Notes: a model not told the origin generated them from the letters alone. Positions 27,901 through 37,930 are shown, counted from the first letter of the stretch. The stretch is DNA of 64,000 bases from Trichlorobacter thiogenes (GCF_900167465.1 NZ_FUWR01000009.1:62001-126000), one strand, 5' to 3'. Program-made: numbers and translations.

Positions 27901-30900
27901 TTACTTGATCACAATCCGGTCCAGCACCAGTCTGCCGGAGACGATGGTGAACGGACCGGTCAGGTAGGTGTAGCCGCCGGGAGTTGCCTCCCTGAAGTCA
28001 CTGTAGCCCCCAAGCAGTTTTACGGATTGACCGGTGTTGAAGGTAACTCCGTTGTCTGGCAGTGGAATTGTCCCCAAGCTGACAGCCTTTATGGTGGGTT
28101 GTGCATTGGTGGCGAAAAAGAGCGCCCGCCAGACCGGGTTCGGTTCGTCATTTCGGTACACGGTTTCGCTTTCTACGTTTTGCAGTAGTGCCAGCAGAGC
28201 CAGGTTGGCATCCACCATCTTGCTGCCGTTCATCAACACGGCAAAGCCGGTGGGGTTGGTGCTGGTGGTGCTGGTGCCCCTGAGTGACCATTGCACAAAG
28301 CTGGAGTAGGCATCCGGTGTGGCGGAGAGGGTGACGGTGCTGTCGTAGGGGGCAAAGGTGTCTTCACACCACTTTGCGTCATAGGAAGCAGGACAGGAGA
28401 AGGTGGCGCCGCCGCTGCCGGTGATGGTGCCGCGGCCTTCACCGGGGAAGGTGACCTCCAGCCCTACCAGCACGGTGAAATCGGTGGCGCTGGTGGCGGT
28501 GCCACCTGCGGTGGTGACGGTAATCTTTCCGCTGATGGCGCCGGCAGGTACTTTGGTTGTTATAGAAGTATTGTTAACGGTTCTTTCATTTTGGAGAATC
28601 CCATTGAAATAGACCTTGGTGGTGTTGTCCGGGTTGAAGTTAGCGCCGTAAATGTTAACAACCGCGCCTTCCGCTGCGCTGGCGGGGCTAAACGAGGTGA
28701 TGGTGGGTGGTTGAGGTCCACCGTAAATCTCGCCATAGGTCAGCGATTCGGTCGCTCCAATGGCGATCATGGTTGAAAATGCCCAGACAGCCTTGTCGGC
28801 GTAGATGGTCAGCCGGTCGCCGTGGTTGACGTTGGGGATCAGCACCATGCCGTTGCCCTCAGTGGTGGTGCCGACCGTGCCGGTGTAGTTGCTGGGGAGA
28901 ACCGCATAACGGGGGGTGTAGACCGTGCCGCTGCTGCTGGTAACGGTGACCACGGCCCCGGCCAATGGGATCTCACTGGCGTTTTTAACCTTAAGCAGCA
29001 CCGCTGCCTTACCGGGGATCATGCCGCTGGCCAGGCTGTTCAGCTGGGTGTAGGTCAGCAGCGGGTAGGGCGAAGGCGCGGTAAATGTGGTGGTTCGGGT
29101 AAGCTGCTCGGTATAGGTGGGCTGGTAGCCGGTCTTGCTGATCCGCAGACTGAAGACGCTATTGTTTGGCAAACGCTCTACGCTGAAATAGCCAAGATCC
29201 TTTGTTGCGTCTCTGGTGCTGTCGTTAATCAACGGATTGCCAACCATGGCCACCAGTGCGTCGGCAAGTTTGGTGCCTGCTGCGTCCTGCACATACCCTT
29301 TTGTTTCTACTACGGCTCCGTTACCCAGCGGGGCGCCGTAGTAAAGGCCCCAGGTGAAGGAGCCGCTGGCTGTGGTGACGACGGGGTAGAGGTAACTGTT
29401 GGTTTCGTTAAACGGTGTCGGTACCGTGACAGTGATCCCAGTGGCGCTGGAAGCTGTAACCGGCAGTTCAGTACTGCCAATGGTGACACTGGTGGGGCTG
29501 TCCAGGTTGAAGCCGCTGATGTTCAGGATTGTGCCGGCTGCCACTGAGGCCGGCCATATCCCGGTGATCACCGGCGCGGTCGGGTGGGCGGCGAAGATGG
29601 CCTGATAGTTGATGGTGTCGCCGGTGCTGGTCTGTGCCTCAGGATTCCACAGGTAGAAGCTGTTGGCGCTGGTCAGCGACCAGCCGTCAGCGTGCAACGG
29701 ATCGGAGTAGCTGCCGATGCTTAATCCTTGTACCTCCAGCAGCGGGCTGCGGGTCAAGAGCGGATAGGCCTGTAGGTTGTAGAGCCAGCTTGCGCCGCCA
29801 GGCGCTTGGGGCGGCATCCAGTTGAAGGTCGGTTCACCAACGGCGGGGTAGGCTACCCCAAACAGTGGCGTTGTGGGTTTGGGCGGGCTTTGCAGCGGCG
29901 CGCGGGTAGCGGTAACGGTGAGGTCGTTGTAGCCGGAAGCATAGAAGACCCGCACCGTATAGCTGTCACCCGTGTCCACTGCCAGCAGATTACCCAGATC
30001 CAGCCTGTAGGCGCCGTTCTCGTACCACAGCCCCAGATCGGCCGGCACATCCATGCGGGAACCGGCAATGACCTGGGCGTTGATCGGCGCCAGCAGGTTG
30101 GGATGGATGCTCAGAATGTAGCCGTAGTTTTCACCGGAGGAGGTGGCGCCGGGCTCGCCGTACAGGCTGTGGGTGGTGGCCACGCTGAGGGCGGCGTTGC
30201 CGGTGCGTAAGGGTAGGGTACCGGCGTCAGGCGAGTTGTTGTTGACCGTCACGGTCACCACGCTCTCGTCGGCCATCCGCAGGTCGCCGGCATCGTCGAT
30301 GCCGTTGGGTGCGCTGATATAGTCATCGCCGGATGGAATCCTATTGATATCCATGAAGGCATAGATGCGGTAGCTGGCGTAGTCGGCCACATCTTTGATA
30401 GTAAAAGCCTGTGCGTTGGCGGTCGGGTTGGTGATGGCCGTAATGTGGGGAGGGAGATTGGGGTCAAGCGGTATGGCGGCCACGTAGAGCGTGCCCAACG
30501 GTTCCTGGCTGGTATCTTCATCATAACCACTGTAGCTGACTGTGCCGGTGATGCTGCGTATGTAGCTCTGGTTCTGGGCCTGCACCCAGTCGGATGCTTG
30601 CGTGCTGCCGCTTAACTGGGCGGTGATCCGGTACCAGTACGTGCTGGTAGTAGTGTGTAGCCAACGGCCCCCGTCGCTGGCCGGAATGGTTTTGCTGCCC
30701 GTGATGGTTCCACCACCATCTGTGCTCCACTCGATCAGATAGCTGGTGGGCACGACCAGGCCGGTGGTCAGTGAGGTCTGAACGTTCCACCGGAGCAGGG
30801 TCAGGTTGTTGTCGGTGACGGGGCGCAGTGCCGGATTTGTGGTCACGAAGGTGGGGCGCTCAAGACTGACCAGGCTGGGGTCGCTGATGGCAAGGGTGGT

Positions 30901-31311
30901 GCCGCCGGGGTAGCTGGCTGTACCGTTGGCGGCAATATCTACCCGTAGGCCGCTGCTGCTACTGGTGTAACTGGCCGATACCGGGTCGTTGGCATGACGG
31001 ATGCCGGTTCCGCTGACATCCCGGAAGGCCCGCAGGTAGTAAGTACCGGGCTGCAGCCCCCGCAGGGTGAAGCTGCCTGGTGCGGCGATGCTGACACCCA
31101 GGTTCTGCAGGTTGGGGCGGTTGCTGCCGCTGCCGCCCTGGGCCTGGATGTAGATCCGGCCGGGCTGGCTTCCGCTGTAACTGACCGAAGCGGTGGCGGC
31201 GTAAGGGTAGATCGGAGGGGCATCAGCCAAGGCACGACTGTTGGCTAGCTGCAGACAGAAGGTAACAAAAATTGCCAGGACGACGGTACACCGTGTGAGA
31301 TGACGTGACAT
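27901..31311 (-). CDS. Secreted IPT-domain protein with the shared C-terminal module
   Basis: The 1136-residue protein has a signal peptide (about 1-30, ending SRALA), N-terminal SYSG-type beta domains (about 40-480), an IPT/TIG domain (about 590-680), a carboxypeptidase-regulatory-like domain (about 695-780), a second IPT domain (about 880-965), an InlB-B-like repeat (about 970-1040) and the C-terminal module (about 1045-1136) with L-G-G-Y, G-P-F-T-I and the ending LDRIVIK. The start is supported by GAGGAGG 6-7 bases upstream. It has its own promoter at 31391-31418. Function unknown; it is a diverged relative of the two genes before it in map order. Confidence 0.84.
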   Translation of the reverse strand: MSRHLTRCTVVLAIFVTFCLQLANSRALADAPPIYPYAATASVSYSGSQPGRIYIQAQGGSGSNRPNLQNLGVSIAAPGSFTLRGLQPGTYYLRAFRDVSGTGIRHANDPVSASYTSSSSGLRVDIAANGTASYPGGTTLAISDPSLVSLERPTFVTTNPALRPVTDNNLTLLRWNVQTSLTTGLVVPTSYLIEWSTDGGGTITGSKTIPASDGGRWLHTTTSTYWYRITAQLSGSTQASDWVQAQNQSYIRSITGTVSYSGYDEDTSQEPLGTLYVAAIPLDPNLPPHITAITNPTANAQAFTIKDVADYASYRIYAFMDINRIPSGDDYISAPNGIDDAGDLRMADESVVTVTVNNNSPDAGTLPLRTGNAALSVATTHSLYGEPGATSSGENYGYILSIHPNLLAPINAQVIAGSRMDVPADLGLWYENGAYRLDLGNLLAVDTGDSYTVRVFYASGYNDLTVTATRAPLQSPPKPTTPLFGVAYPAVGEPTFNWMPPQAPGGASWLYNLQAYPLLTRSPLLEVQGLSIGSYSDPLHADGWSLTSANSFYLWNPEAQTSTGDTINYQAIFAAHPTAPVITGIWPASVAAGTILNISGFNLDSPTSVTIGSTELPVTASSATGITVTVPTPFNETNSYLYPVVTTASGSFTWGLYYGAPLGNGAVVETKGYVQDAAGTKLADALVAMVGNPLINDSTRDATKDLGYFSVERLPNNSVFSLRISKTGYQPTYTEQLTRTTTFTAPSPYPLLTYTQLNSLASGMIPGKAAVLLKVKNASEIPLAGAVVTVTSSSGTVYTPRYAVLPSNYTGTVGTTTEGNGMVLIPNVNHGDRLTIYADKAVWAFSTMIAIGATESLTYGEIYGGPQPPTITSFSPASAAEGAVVNIYGANFNPDNTTKVYFNGILQNERTVNNTSITTKVPAGAISGKITVTTAGGTATSATDFTVLVGLEVTFPGEGRGTITGSGGATFSCPASYDAKWCEDTFAPYDSTVTLSATPDAYSSFVQWSLRGTSTTSTNPTGFAVLMNGSKMVDANLALLALLQNVESETVYRNDEPNPVWRALFFATNAQPTIKAVSLGTIPLPDNGVTFNTGQSVKLLGGYSDFREATPGGYTYLTGPFTIVSGRLVLDRIVIK

Positions 31312-31390
31312 GGCCGCCTCCTCTTGCCTGAAGTGGCACCGGTAGGCTAGGGGTGTGATATTCTATTGGTTGTTACTAACGATTAATGGA

Positions 31391-31418
31391 ATCATATCGC
31401 TGTAAGGAGGTTTGTCAA
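31391..31418 (-). promoter_or_regulatory. Sigma-70 promoter of the 31311 gene
   Basis: On the minus strand TTGACA, a 16-base spacer and TATGAT are seen, about 80 bases before the ATG. This is the strongest promoter match among the exoprotein genes. Confidence 0.65.
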
Positions 31419-31474
31419 GTGGTAGGGGGGAGGTGTGGTGCAATGGCCCTTGGTGTGGGAATGTACGCCATTTT

Positions 31475-31508
31475 GAGGCGTTGGTGTCACTTGGACAACC
31501 AACGCCTC
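31475..31508 (-). terminator. Hairpin after the M6 protease gene
   Basis: An 11-bp perfect inverted repeat, GAGGCGTTGGT / ACCAACGCCTC, lies 26 bases past the stop of the 31534 gene. No T run follows on the minus strand, so it may stabilise the mRNA end rather than act as a classical terminator. Confidence 0.45.
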
Positions 31509-31533
31509 ATGTCGTTTAGGCAGGGATGGCTGA

Positions 31534-34353
31534 TTATTTTATGATCAGATTTTCCACCGTCAGGCTGCCGTTCGCAACGGTCAGTATGCCCTGCAGGTCG
31601 CTGTATAAACCGGTTGTGCCATGGAAATCTGGATACCATCCGCCGGATAAGGTAACCGCTTTATTTATGTTCAAGATAAGGTCACTAGCAAACGTATCCT
31701 GTGCCAACATAATAACATCACCACTGTTTGCAGCCTCATAACCGTCACTGATTGTTTCATAGCTTGCGCCGTTATAAATTTTTACCTTGTGGGGTGCATT
31801 AAACGTTGCGGTGACAGACTTGCGCTCGTCCATGATAAGGTTACAGGTTGTGCCGGATGGTGTTGTACAGCCGTTCCATCCGCCGAAGGTTGATGAACCT
31901 GACGGTGTAGCGATAAGGGTTACCAGTGTCCCCAGATTATAGTTGGTGGCACATCCGCCGCTTGTTGAACAGTTGATTGAATAAGGGTTCATGAGGACAG
32001 TACCGCTTCCCGCTCCTTGGATAAACACATCAAGTGTCTGCTCCATAAAGATCTGGTCCACCCAGCCGGCGTCAGATCCGCTGCTCATAGAACCATCTTT
32101 TGAATAGATCCAACTCAGGGTATGGGTACCTGTGGGGATAGTGATGCCTGAAACTGGAGTCCAGTCTACGGTGCCGCTAATGCCGCTGCCCTGGGCTACT
32201 CCATCAATATAGAATTTTAAATAATCGAATCCGCTTTCTGAAGAAGCTTTCCACCAGAAACTCAGCGTTCCTGGTCCGTGTACGGTAAATTGCATTGAAG
32301 ATGTTTGGTTGTCGTTGATATCGCCACTTTGTGCAGCGCTGCTGCCATCATGGGAGGTTGATGATTCGGGGAACCAGTTGGCATTACCCGAAGTTGTTAC
32401 GGTTATGCCGGGGATATTCAGTGCCTCACCAAGGGTCGTTGTTACAAATGTTGCCGTCACAGCCGTGTCATCTGCCAGACTTACGGTGCAGGTTCCGGTG
32501 CCGGAACAATTACCGCCGGACCAGCCGGTGAAGATGGAGCCGGCATCACCGGCAGCAGTCAGGGTTACGTTTTCATTTTGCAGGAAGTTTGCCGAGCAGG
32601 TGCTGCCGCAAGAGATCCCTGCTGGCGAGGAACTGACCGTGCCACTGCCGGTGCCGCTTTTGGAAACAGTCAGGGTCTTGGTAACAGGAGGAGTAAAGGA
32701 AAAACTGCCGGTCATGGTGGCGGCCTGGGCTGAAATGCCGGTCAGGCTGAAGTTGGTGGCAGCGCTACTGTAGTAGTTAGAGTTTGGTGTGGTGCTTGGC
32801 CCCCAACTGGCATTGTTGCCGGAATAATAAAATGTAGTGCTGCAGCCGCGGCTTAATGTAGTCAGCATATTACAGCTTGCGGTACTGGCCTGTACCGGCA
32901 CAACCCCCTGGTGGCCGCCACCTGCAACGTTGTTTGCCGTGTAACTGTTAATGTCATTGCTGCCAGCTGTGCCGGATGTAATGTCAATATGGGTGATAAG
33001 CAGTCCTCCCAGCCACCCTGAGCCTAGATAACCACGAAGCCCAAGATCCCAGCCGGTTGGTTGACGGTTTTCCACCAGAAAATATTCAGAGCTGCTGATG
33101 AGTGGTGATACAAATTTATAGACCGCGCTCTGCGAGGAAAGGGGGTGGGCTAATGACAGTGCCCCGGACGTTGTTGGGGTGATTGGTGTTGCCCAGCCAA
33201 GATATTCCCGTGTCCAGGCGTCTAACGCTGTCGGTGTTACACCACCATACTCTCCGATATCTGCTCCCCAACTGCCACCTGCCATAAGAGAAAAATGGCC
33301 CATGCCACCGTTGGTGTCTGATGTATCATACAGGTCTGGTAGTCCGCACAGAGCGTGGCCCAGTTCGTGAGCAATAACTCCCATCGGATGCTGAACATCT
33401 GCATTGTTAAGCTCGCCGTTAATAGCCCAGCGGGTGACGTATTTGCCGCTGGCAAGAACACTGTAGCCCCCCCAAGCATGTGCCCAGATTTTTGGTGTTT
33501 TGTCGCTGCCAGAGTCTTCATATCCTGCGTAAATAAAATAAATGGAAAGTTCTGATTGCTCAAGGGTGCCGTTATTATTGGTATCGAATGAGGGGAAATT
33601 TACGTAGCTGGCAGCTTGTGCCAAGGCATGGTTGAGGACAGTAGTCTCTGAAGTATAATCGAAACTTTTACCTGAGTTAGGATGGTTGTCGGCAATGGTG
33701 ACACTGACAACACCAGGCGTTGCGGATTGAGTATGAGCTGCCGGTAGAACGTTGAGAGTGCTGAATGAGTTGTCTTTAAAATATTTTGCTACTGATTTAG
33801 CGCCAGCGGCTGTATCAAAAATTTTAGCGCTCCAACTTGCCGGAGTTGTTGTTGTCATGGTGCGGTCTGCAAAGTTAACCAAAACAATCAGGAGGTTTCG
33901 ATTTCCTGAAACCGGGACTGGAACCCAGTCGCCTGCTCCGGTGGAAACTCCTGTGCTGGGTGTTGCAGATGTTTGATTGAGACGTTGCTGGTAGGTATTT
34001 CTGATGTGCTCTGAGAGCAGCTTCTCCGCTTCAGTGTTTCTTTGTGGTTTTAAATGTTTGGGTAGATCAGTAGGAGCTTTTTGTTGTGGTGATACCTTTT
34101 GTCCTGAGAGGCCAAGTGACCCATCAGAATTTTTTACTGCATATTCCCATTCTTTTGTTTTTAGATTTTTTAGAACAGTGTGGCCTGTTTCGGTTTCAGT
34201 CCAGTTCTGGAACTCATCTCCGTGTTTACGGATTTTGAAACTGCTACCATCCGGTTGCGTTACCTCAATCAGGTCCGGTGATGCCGGTCCGGCATGCAGT
34301 TGCGTAGCGAAAAGACTGATACAGATGAAGAAAATGAGAATTCTGTTAAGCAT
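31534..34353 (-). CDS. Secreted M6-family metalloprotease with the shared C-terminal module
   Basis: The 939-residue protein has a signal peptide (about 1-21) and a propeptide-like region, then an M6 (immune inhibitor A-like) peptidase domain. Its zinc motif HELGHALCGLPD (residues 329-340) matches H-E-x-x-H-x-x-G-x-x-D. A bacterial repeat with GWSGGNCSG (about 550-620), a jelly-roll-like beta-sandwich (about 640-760), a second repeat (about 765-845) and the C-terminal module (S-G-G-W in place of GGY, G-I-L-T-V, ending VENLIIK) follow. It lies 24 bases after the papain-like peptidase gene in one transcription unit. It could digest extracellular protein or mature other exported proteins; neither is shown. 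Confidence 0.88.
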   Translation of the reverse strand: MLNRILIFFICISLFATQLHAGPASPDLIEVTQPDGSSFKIRKHGDEFQNWTETETGHTVLKNLKTKEWEYAVKNSDGSLGLSGQKVSPQQKAPTDLPKHLKPQRNTEAEKLLSEHIRNTYQQRLNQTSATPSTGVSTGAGDWVPVPVSGNRNLLIVLVNFADRTMTTTTPASWSAKIFDTAAGAKSVAKYFKDNSFSTLNVLPAAHTQSATPGVVSVTIADNHPNSGKSFDYTSETTVLNHALAQAASYVNFPSFDTNNNGTLEQSELSIYFIYAGYEDSGSDKTPKIWAHAWGGYSVLASGKYVTRWAINGELNNADVQHPMGVIAHELGHALCGLPDLYDTSDTNGGMGHFSLMAGGSWGADIGEYGGVTPTALDAWTREYLGWATPITPTTSGALSLAHPLSSQSAVYKFVSPLISSSEYFLVENRQPTGWDLGLRGYLGSGWLGGLLITHIDITSGTAGSNDINSYTANNVAGGGHQGVVPVQASTASCNMLTTLSRGCSTTFYYSGNNASWGPSTTPNSNYYSSAATNFSLTGISAQAATMTGSFSFTPPVTKTLTVSKSGTGSGTVSSSPAGISCGSTCSANFLQNENVTLTAAGDAGSIFTGWSGGNCSGTGTCTVSLADDTAVTATFVTTTLGEALNIPGITVTTSGNANWFPESSTSHDGSSAAQSGDINDNQTSSMQFTVHGPGTLSFWWKASSESGFDYLKFYIDGVAQGSGISGTVDWTPVSGITIPTGTHTLSWIYSKDGSMSSGSDAGWVDQIFMEQTLDVFIQGAGSGTVLMNPYSINCSTSGGCATNYNLGTLVTLIATPSGSSTFGGWNGCTTPSGTTCNLIMDERKSVTATFNAPHKVKIYNGASYETISDGYEAANSGDVIMLAQDTFASDLILNINKAVTLSGGWYPDFHGTTGLYSDLQGILTVANGSLTVENLIIK

Positions 34354-34377
34354 TAACGTACTCCTCTATGTTGGATT

Positions 34378-36759
34378 CTATTTAATTATCAGATTTTCCA
34401 CTGTCAGGCTGCCGCTGCTGACCTGGAACGGCCCTGTTACACTGGTGTATCCTGTTGGAGATATGTCAGACAATGTGGAAAAGCCGCCTTTGACGATAAC
34501 GCTCGATGTCAAAGTATTAAAGTTTACACCTGCAGGGTCAAGCATCTGTATTGCAAGTGCCCGTATGGTTTGACCTGGGTCAGCAGCGTCTAATGCTGAT
34601 TGCAGAGTGCCATAATAGTTGCCTGATTCCATATTCTTAAGATACTGCAAGAGCGTGAAGGTCGCATTGGCTGTTTTATCTGCTGTCATCGTTAGAGAAC
34701 AGTTGTCGCCACTTTGAGAGTCACAGCCGGACCATCCGGCAAACGTAGAGCCGAGTGATGTGCTGCTTCTTTGCAGGGTAACAGCTGTTCCAGACGCCAA
34801 GCTTGCTGAACAGGGCGGGGCAGAACAGTTAAGGGCCGGGTTTGGACCACTGGTGGAGATGATAGAACCACTACCGGTACCGGGAAACAGCACCGTTAGA
34901 GTTTTGTTGGAAGCGACACCCACTATGCTGATGTCATCAATGTGGATGTCATTGCCATACCCGCTGATACCTTTAAAAATAAGGTGGTTTGTCGTGCCGG
35001 TAAAGGTGCCGGGAATAGCAAAAGAGTAGCTATACCAGCCAGCGTTGGCAACAGTGGGTGACAGGCTTGTTAATCGATTGACAGTGCCAAGCAACGTTGC
35101 GCCACTTAAATTGGCCGCTGTATTAACATAAACTTCTACACGGTCGTCGTTTGTTACTCCTTCATCTGTATATTCCGTTGAATCTCGGTACATCCAGAAA
35201 GAAGCGGTGTTGCTGGAACTGTCTGCCAGAGAAAAAGCAGGTGAGGCAAGCGCTGCGGCATAGCCCGAAGCGACTGTAAAGGAGTTGAAGTAAACCAGTT
35301 TTGAAGGGCTGTGGGCTGCAATACCTGAAGGATGAACGGTTCCGGTATTTGTCGCCCATGCTCCACTGGTTGTTACGATGCTGGAAGCCCAGCCTGTTGG
35401 CAGTGCTGGGGATGTCACACCATCAAAATTTTCAGAAAATAGAGTAGTAGCAAGCGCAAATGTTGCCGTTACAGCCGTGTCATTTGACAGAGTTACGGTA
35501 CAGGTCCCGGTGCCGCTGCATCCGCCGCCGGACCAGCCGGTAAAGATGGAGCCGGAGTCTGCTGTTGCTGTTAATACGACAGTTTGTGGAGTGCCAAAGG
35601 TATACGAACATGTTCCACCACAAGAAATGCCAGCAGGTGAAGAGATAACTGTCCCGTTTCCGGTTTTGGAAACAGTCAGCAGAGCACTGCCGGTAAAAGG
35701 CACGGCGAGGTTTACAATGCTGACAGACTGCAACGCCATATCGGTATAACTACCGCCCCACGGCATGGTGTGAGTATTATAGTCCCACGTGTCATGAATG
35801 TAGATGGTTGCGGGATTTGTGCTTTCGTCATAGCCGACGCCAACTATCGAGTGCCCGGCAAGGTTAAGTAAAACCGGATGCCCTGCGTCAATTTCAGATT
35901 TAAATTGGGAGAAGGAAAATCCGCCAGTGACCGCGTTGTCTGTTTTTTTGTTGTAGCAGTCAGTAACCGTATAACCTCGGGCCTCATAAAAGAGTTTTCT
36001 GCCCAGTGTGCCGTCATCATATCCACCACTTGCCATTGCACTGCAGGTTAGCTGAGTTGCATCACTATAGTTATAAAATTTGGTCGAGCCGTCAGTATTT
36101 CCATATGCTGACTGGCTTGTTTTCATGTAATCGCCGATTGCTGTGCCCCAGGTATGTTGGGTCCAACTTCCGGTTATGTAAGGGTCACTGGTACTGCTAT
36201 CATATTCCACCCAATAATCGTCTATAGAACCTTTACTGCTTCTGCCATCAACACCATCTTTGGAGGCAATAAGTGGATTGTTGGGGTACAGGTCTACTCC
36301 ATCAGACCAGGTTGGCCATGAGGCATTCGTTAACGGCATGACACCGCTCTCGGTGGGACCGGTATAGATATTGGGGTAACCGTTACGATCATAATATCCT
36401 GCAATCATGGCTCCGGAAACCGCAGAACAGCCAAAGACCCAACTATAGGTCGGTACGGTCAGGCTACTACTGGCCGATGCTGTTTCGGCGGTCGGGAGAG
36501 ATACCGACTGGCGTTGTACCTCAAATCCGACCGGCGGCTTTGGTGGACCATTGATAGTGGCCTGCTCAAGCACTGTTCCACTGGATAAAGTGACAGCCTT
36601 AACAGTGTAGTGTTTGCCAGACTGTACTGTTTTTGTTCTTACAATGGTTTCAAGCGCATATGCGGGGGCTGTAACCGTTGTTGCAGCAAAAACAAGTGAT
36701 GAAATGATGCCAGCAGCTAGCCGTAACATGATGTTTCTTGAGCTGGATTGAGAAATCAT
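34378..36759 (-). CDS. Secreted papain-like (C39-type) peptidase with the shared C-terminal module
   Basis: The 793-residue protein has a signal peptide (about 1-36) and a C39-like cysteine peptidase domain (about 100-350). The likely catalytic residues are Cys111 in VFGCSAVSGAMIAGYYD, His303 in LAGHSIVGVGYD and Asp323 or Asn328 in IHDTWDYNTH. An InlB-B-like repeat (about 360-430), a choice-of-anchor type jelly roll (about 435-620), a second repeat (about 625-700) and the module (K-G-G-F, G-P-F-Q-V, ending VENLIIK) follow. The start has AAGGAAG 5 bases upstream. It is the first gene of a two-gene unit with the M6 protease; the shared ending VENLIIK shows that the two modules are recent sisters. 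Confidence 0.84.
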   Translation of the reverse strand: MISQSSSRNIMLRLAAGIISSLVFAATTVTAPAYALETIVRTKTVQSGKHYTVKAVTLSSGTVLEQATINGPPKPPVGFEVQRQSVSLPTAETASASSSLTVPTYSWVFGCSAVSGAMIAGYYDRNGYPNIYTGPTESGVMPLTNASWPTWSDGVDLYPNNPLIASKDGVDGRSSKGSIDDYWVEYDSSTSDPYITGSWTQHTWGTAIGDYMKTSQSAYGNTDGSTKFYNYSDATQLTCSAMASGGYDDGTLGRKLFYEARGYTVTDCYNKKTDNAVTGGFSFSQFKSEIDAGHPVLLNLAGHSIVGVGYDESTNPATIYIHDTWDYNTHTMPWGGSYTDMALQSVSIVNLAVPFTGSALLTVSKTGNGTVISSPAGISCGGTCSYTFGTPQTVVLTATADSGSIFTGWSGGGCSGTGTCTVTLSNDTAVTATFALATTLFSENFDGVTSPALPTGWASSIVTTSGAWATNTGTVHPSGIAAHSPSKLVYFNSFTVASGYAAALASPAFSLADSSSNTASFWMYRDSTEYTDEGVTNDDRVEVYVNTAANLSGATLLGTVNRLTSLSPTVANAGWYSYSFAIPGTFTGTTNHLIFKGISGYGNDIHIDDISIVGVASNKTLTVLFPGTGSGSIISTSGPNPALNCSAPPCSASLASGTAVTLQRSSTSLGSTFAGWSGCDSQSGDNCSLTMTADKTANATFTLLQYLKNMESGNYYGTLQSALDAADPGQTIRALAIQMLDPAGVNFNTLTSSVIVKGGFSTLSDISPTGYTSVTGPFQVSSGSLTVENLIIK

Positions 36760-36977
36760 CAGACTTCCTTTCTTATATATAGATTCTAATTGTCAACGTT
36801 GTCCGGTTGGTTTTTTTGTATTAGCCTTCCCTCCCATAAGGGGGGAGATATTTGAGTCTTTTTTGGATTTAAAGGAATTATCTGACCAATCAGCACTGGG
36901 TAGAGTGTGTTTAAGCAGATTATCAGATTTTAATTGGCCGTCAAGCGACCAAGACCATCAACGTATGTTTCAAAACA

Positions 36978-37862
36978 TTACGGCGCTGTCACCATAACCG
37001 TCCGGCTGGTTGCGCCGCCGGGATTTACCACCTGTATGCGCAGCTCTTTTGGGGCGGGAGAGTAGGGGTGGCGTTCGTAGATCATTCTGGTGCAGTCTTG
37101 ATATAGTAAACGTTCCGGTTGCGGGCCGTTGCCTGAGTCAACTCTGACACCATTAACCATAGCCGTGCTGGTCTGCAGGAAGTTATCTCCTTCAATGATC
37201 AGCTCGTAGCTGTTGACATGGTCGTTGCCGATGGTGATTGAGGTTATGTCTGGGGTGTTAATAATGGAAAGCCCCAGCGGTGTGCTGGTCATGTCGCCGT
37301 TCTTGACCGCTACCTGATGCAATCCATCGCGTACTGTTGGAGCAGTAAATTTGATGGTATCCGGGGGGGAAACGCTACTGCGGATAATGGCGCCATCAAA
37401 CAATAATTGCGATGAGGCGTTGAAGTTGCGGCCGTGTATGGTTACTTCGCGGGCTGAACCGCTGGTGCAGGAAGTGACCCGGTCTGGATCAATGTTGATA
37501 GCCACCGGTTTAAGCGGTAGGACGGTAAAGACATAGGTGCGGCTAACACCATCCTGTGCGGTTACCATGAGTGAGTATTGGCCGGGTGCAGCTTCAGGGG
37601 GGATGTCAAACGCGATTCGGCGATTATTCAGTGCCCGCCAGGTTAGAGGATCTCCACCCAGAGTTAGTTTCAGCCCGTCATGTATGCTGCTGACTGCAAG
37701 AACCACCTGGGCACCAGGCTCTGCCTGTGCCGGAACGATGCTGAATACAACCGGGGCGGATGCTTGCTTGTTCTGGGTGGGCAGGGGGGCGGCCTGTGCA
37801 GCTACCCCGGACAGGATAAAGCAGATCAAAAGTTGCAGATGATATACTATCTGTCTTGACAT
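36978..37862 (-). CDS. Periplasmic IPT/TIG-like protein at the end of the pilus operon
   Basis: The protein of 294 residues has a signal peptide (about 1-23) and three successive Ig-like domains of the IPT/TIG type (about 35-115, 120-205 and 205-294). It does not carry the C-terminal module of the exoproteins. It is the last gene of the PilMNOP-secretin-prepilin operon, 68 bases after the second prepilin gene. Position suggests a structural or chaperone-like accessory of the secretion system in the periplasm, but the sequence does not prove it. ATG 37862 (with AAGGAG upstream) is preferred: the longer frame to 37937 is an artefact of a heptamer repeat tract. Confidence 0.72.
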   Translation of the reverse strand: MSRQIVYHLQLLICFILSGVAAQAAPLPTQNKQASAPVVFSIVPAQAEPGAQVVLAVSSIHDGLKLTLGGDPLTWRALNNRRIAFDIPPEAAPGQYSLMVTAQDGVSRTYVFTVLPLKPVAINIDPDRVTSCTSGSAREVTIHGRNFNASSQLLFDGAIIRSSVSPPDTIKFTAPTVRDGLHQVAVKNGDMTSTPLGLSIINTPDITSITIGNDHVNSYELIIEGDNFLQTSTAMVNGVRVDSGNGPQPERLLYQDCTRMIYERHPYSPAPKELRIQVVNPGGATSRTVMVTAP

Positions 37863-37872
37863 AACGAGTGCT

Positions 37873-37928
37873 CCTTCTGCCTTCAGCCTTCCGCCTCCAG
37901 CCTTCTGCCTTCCGCCTTCATCCTTGCT
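37873..37928. repeat. Heptanucleotide repeat tract (8 units)
   Basis: Eight consecutive 7-base units of the form CCTTCNG or close variants (CCTTCTG, CCTTCAG, CCTTCCG, CCTCCAG and so on) fill the gap between the second prepilin and the IPT gene. A similar tract lies at 41314-41369. Such short tandemly repeated sequences are known from other bacteria, notably cyanobacteria. Confidence 0.85.
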
Positions 37929-37930
37929 TT

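Noticed and set aside
5819-36759. C-terminal module considered as PEP-CTERM, GlyGly-CTERM or LPXTG sorting signal
   Set aside because: No C-terminal membrane helix with basic tail and no LPXTG-like motif; the end is a short beta-rich segment finishing in Lys.
36780-36977. Hairpin CTCCC / GGGAG as terminator of the pilus operon
   Set aside because: Five-base stem with no T run on the minus strand; no convincing terminator seen there.
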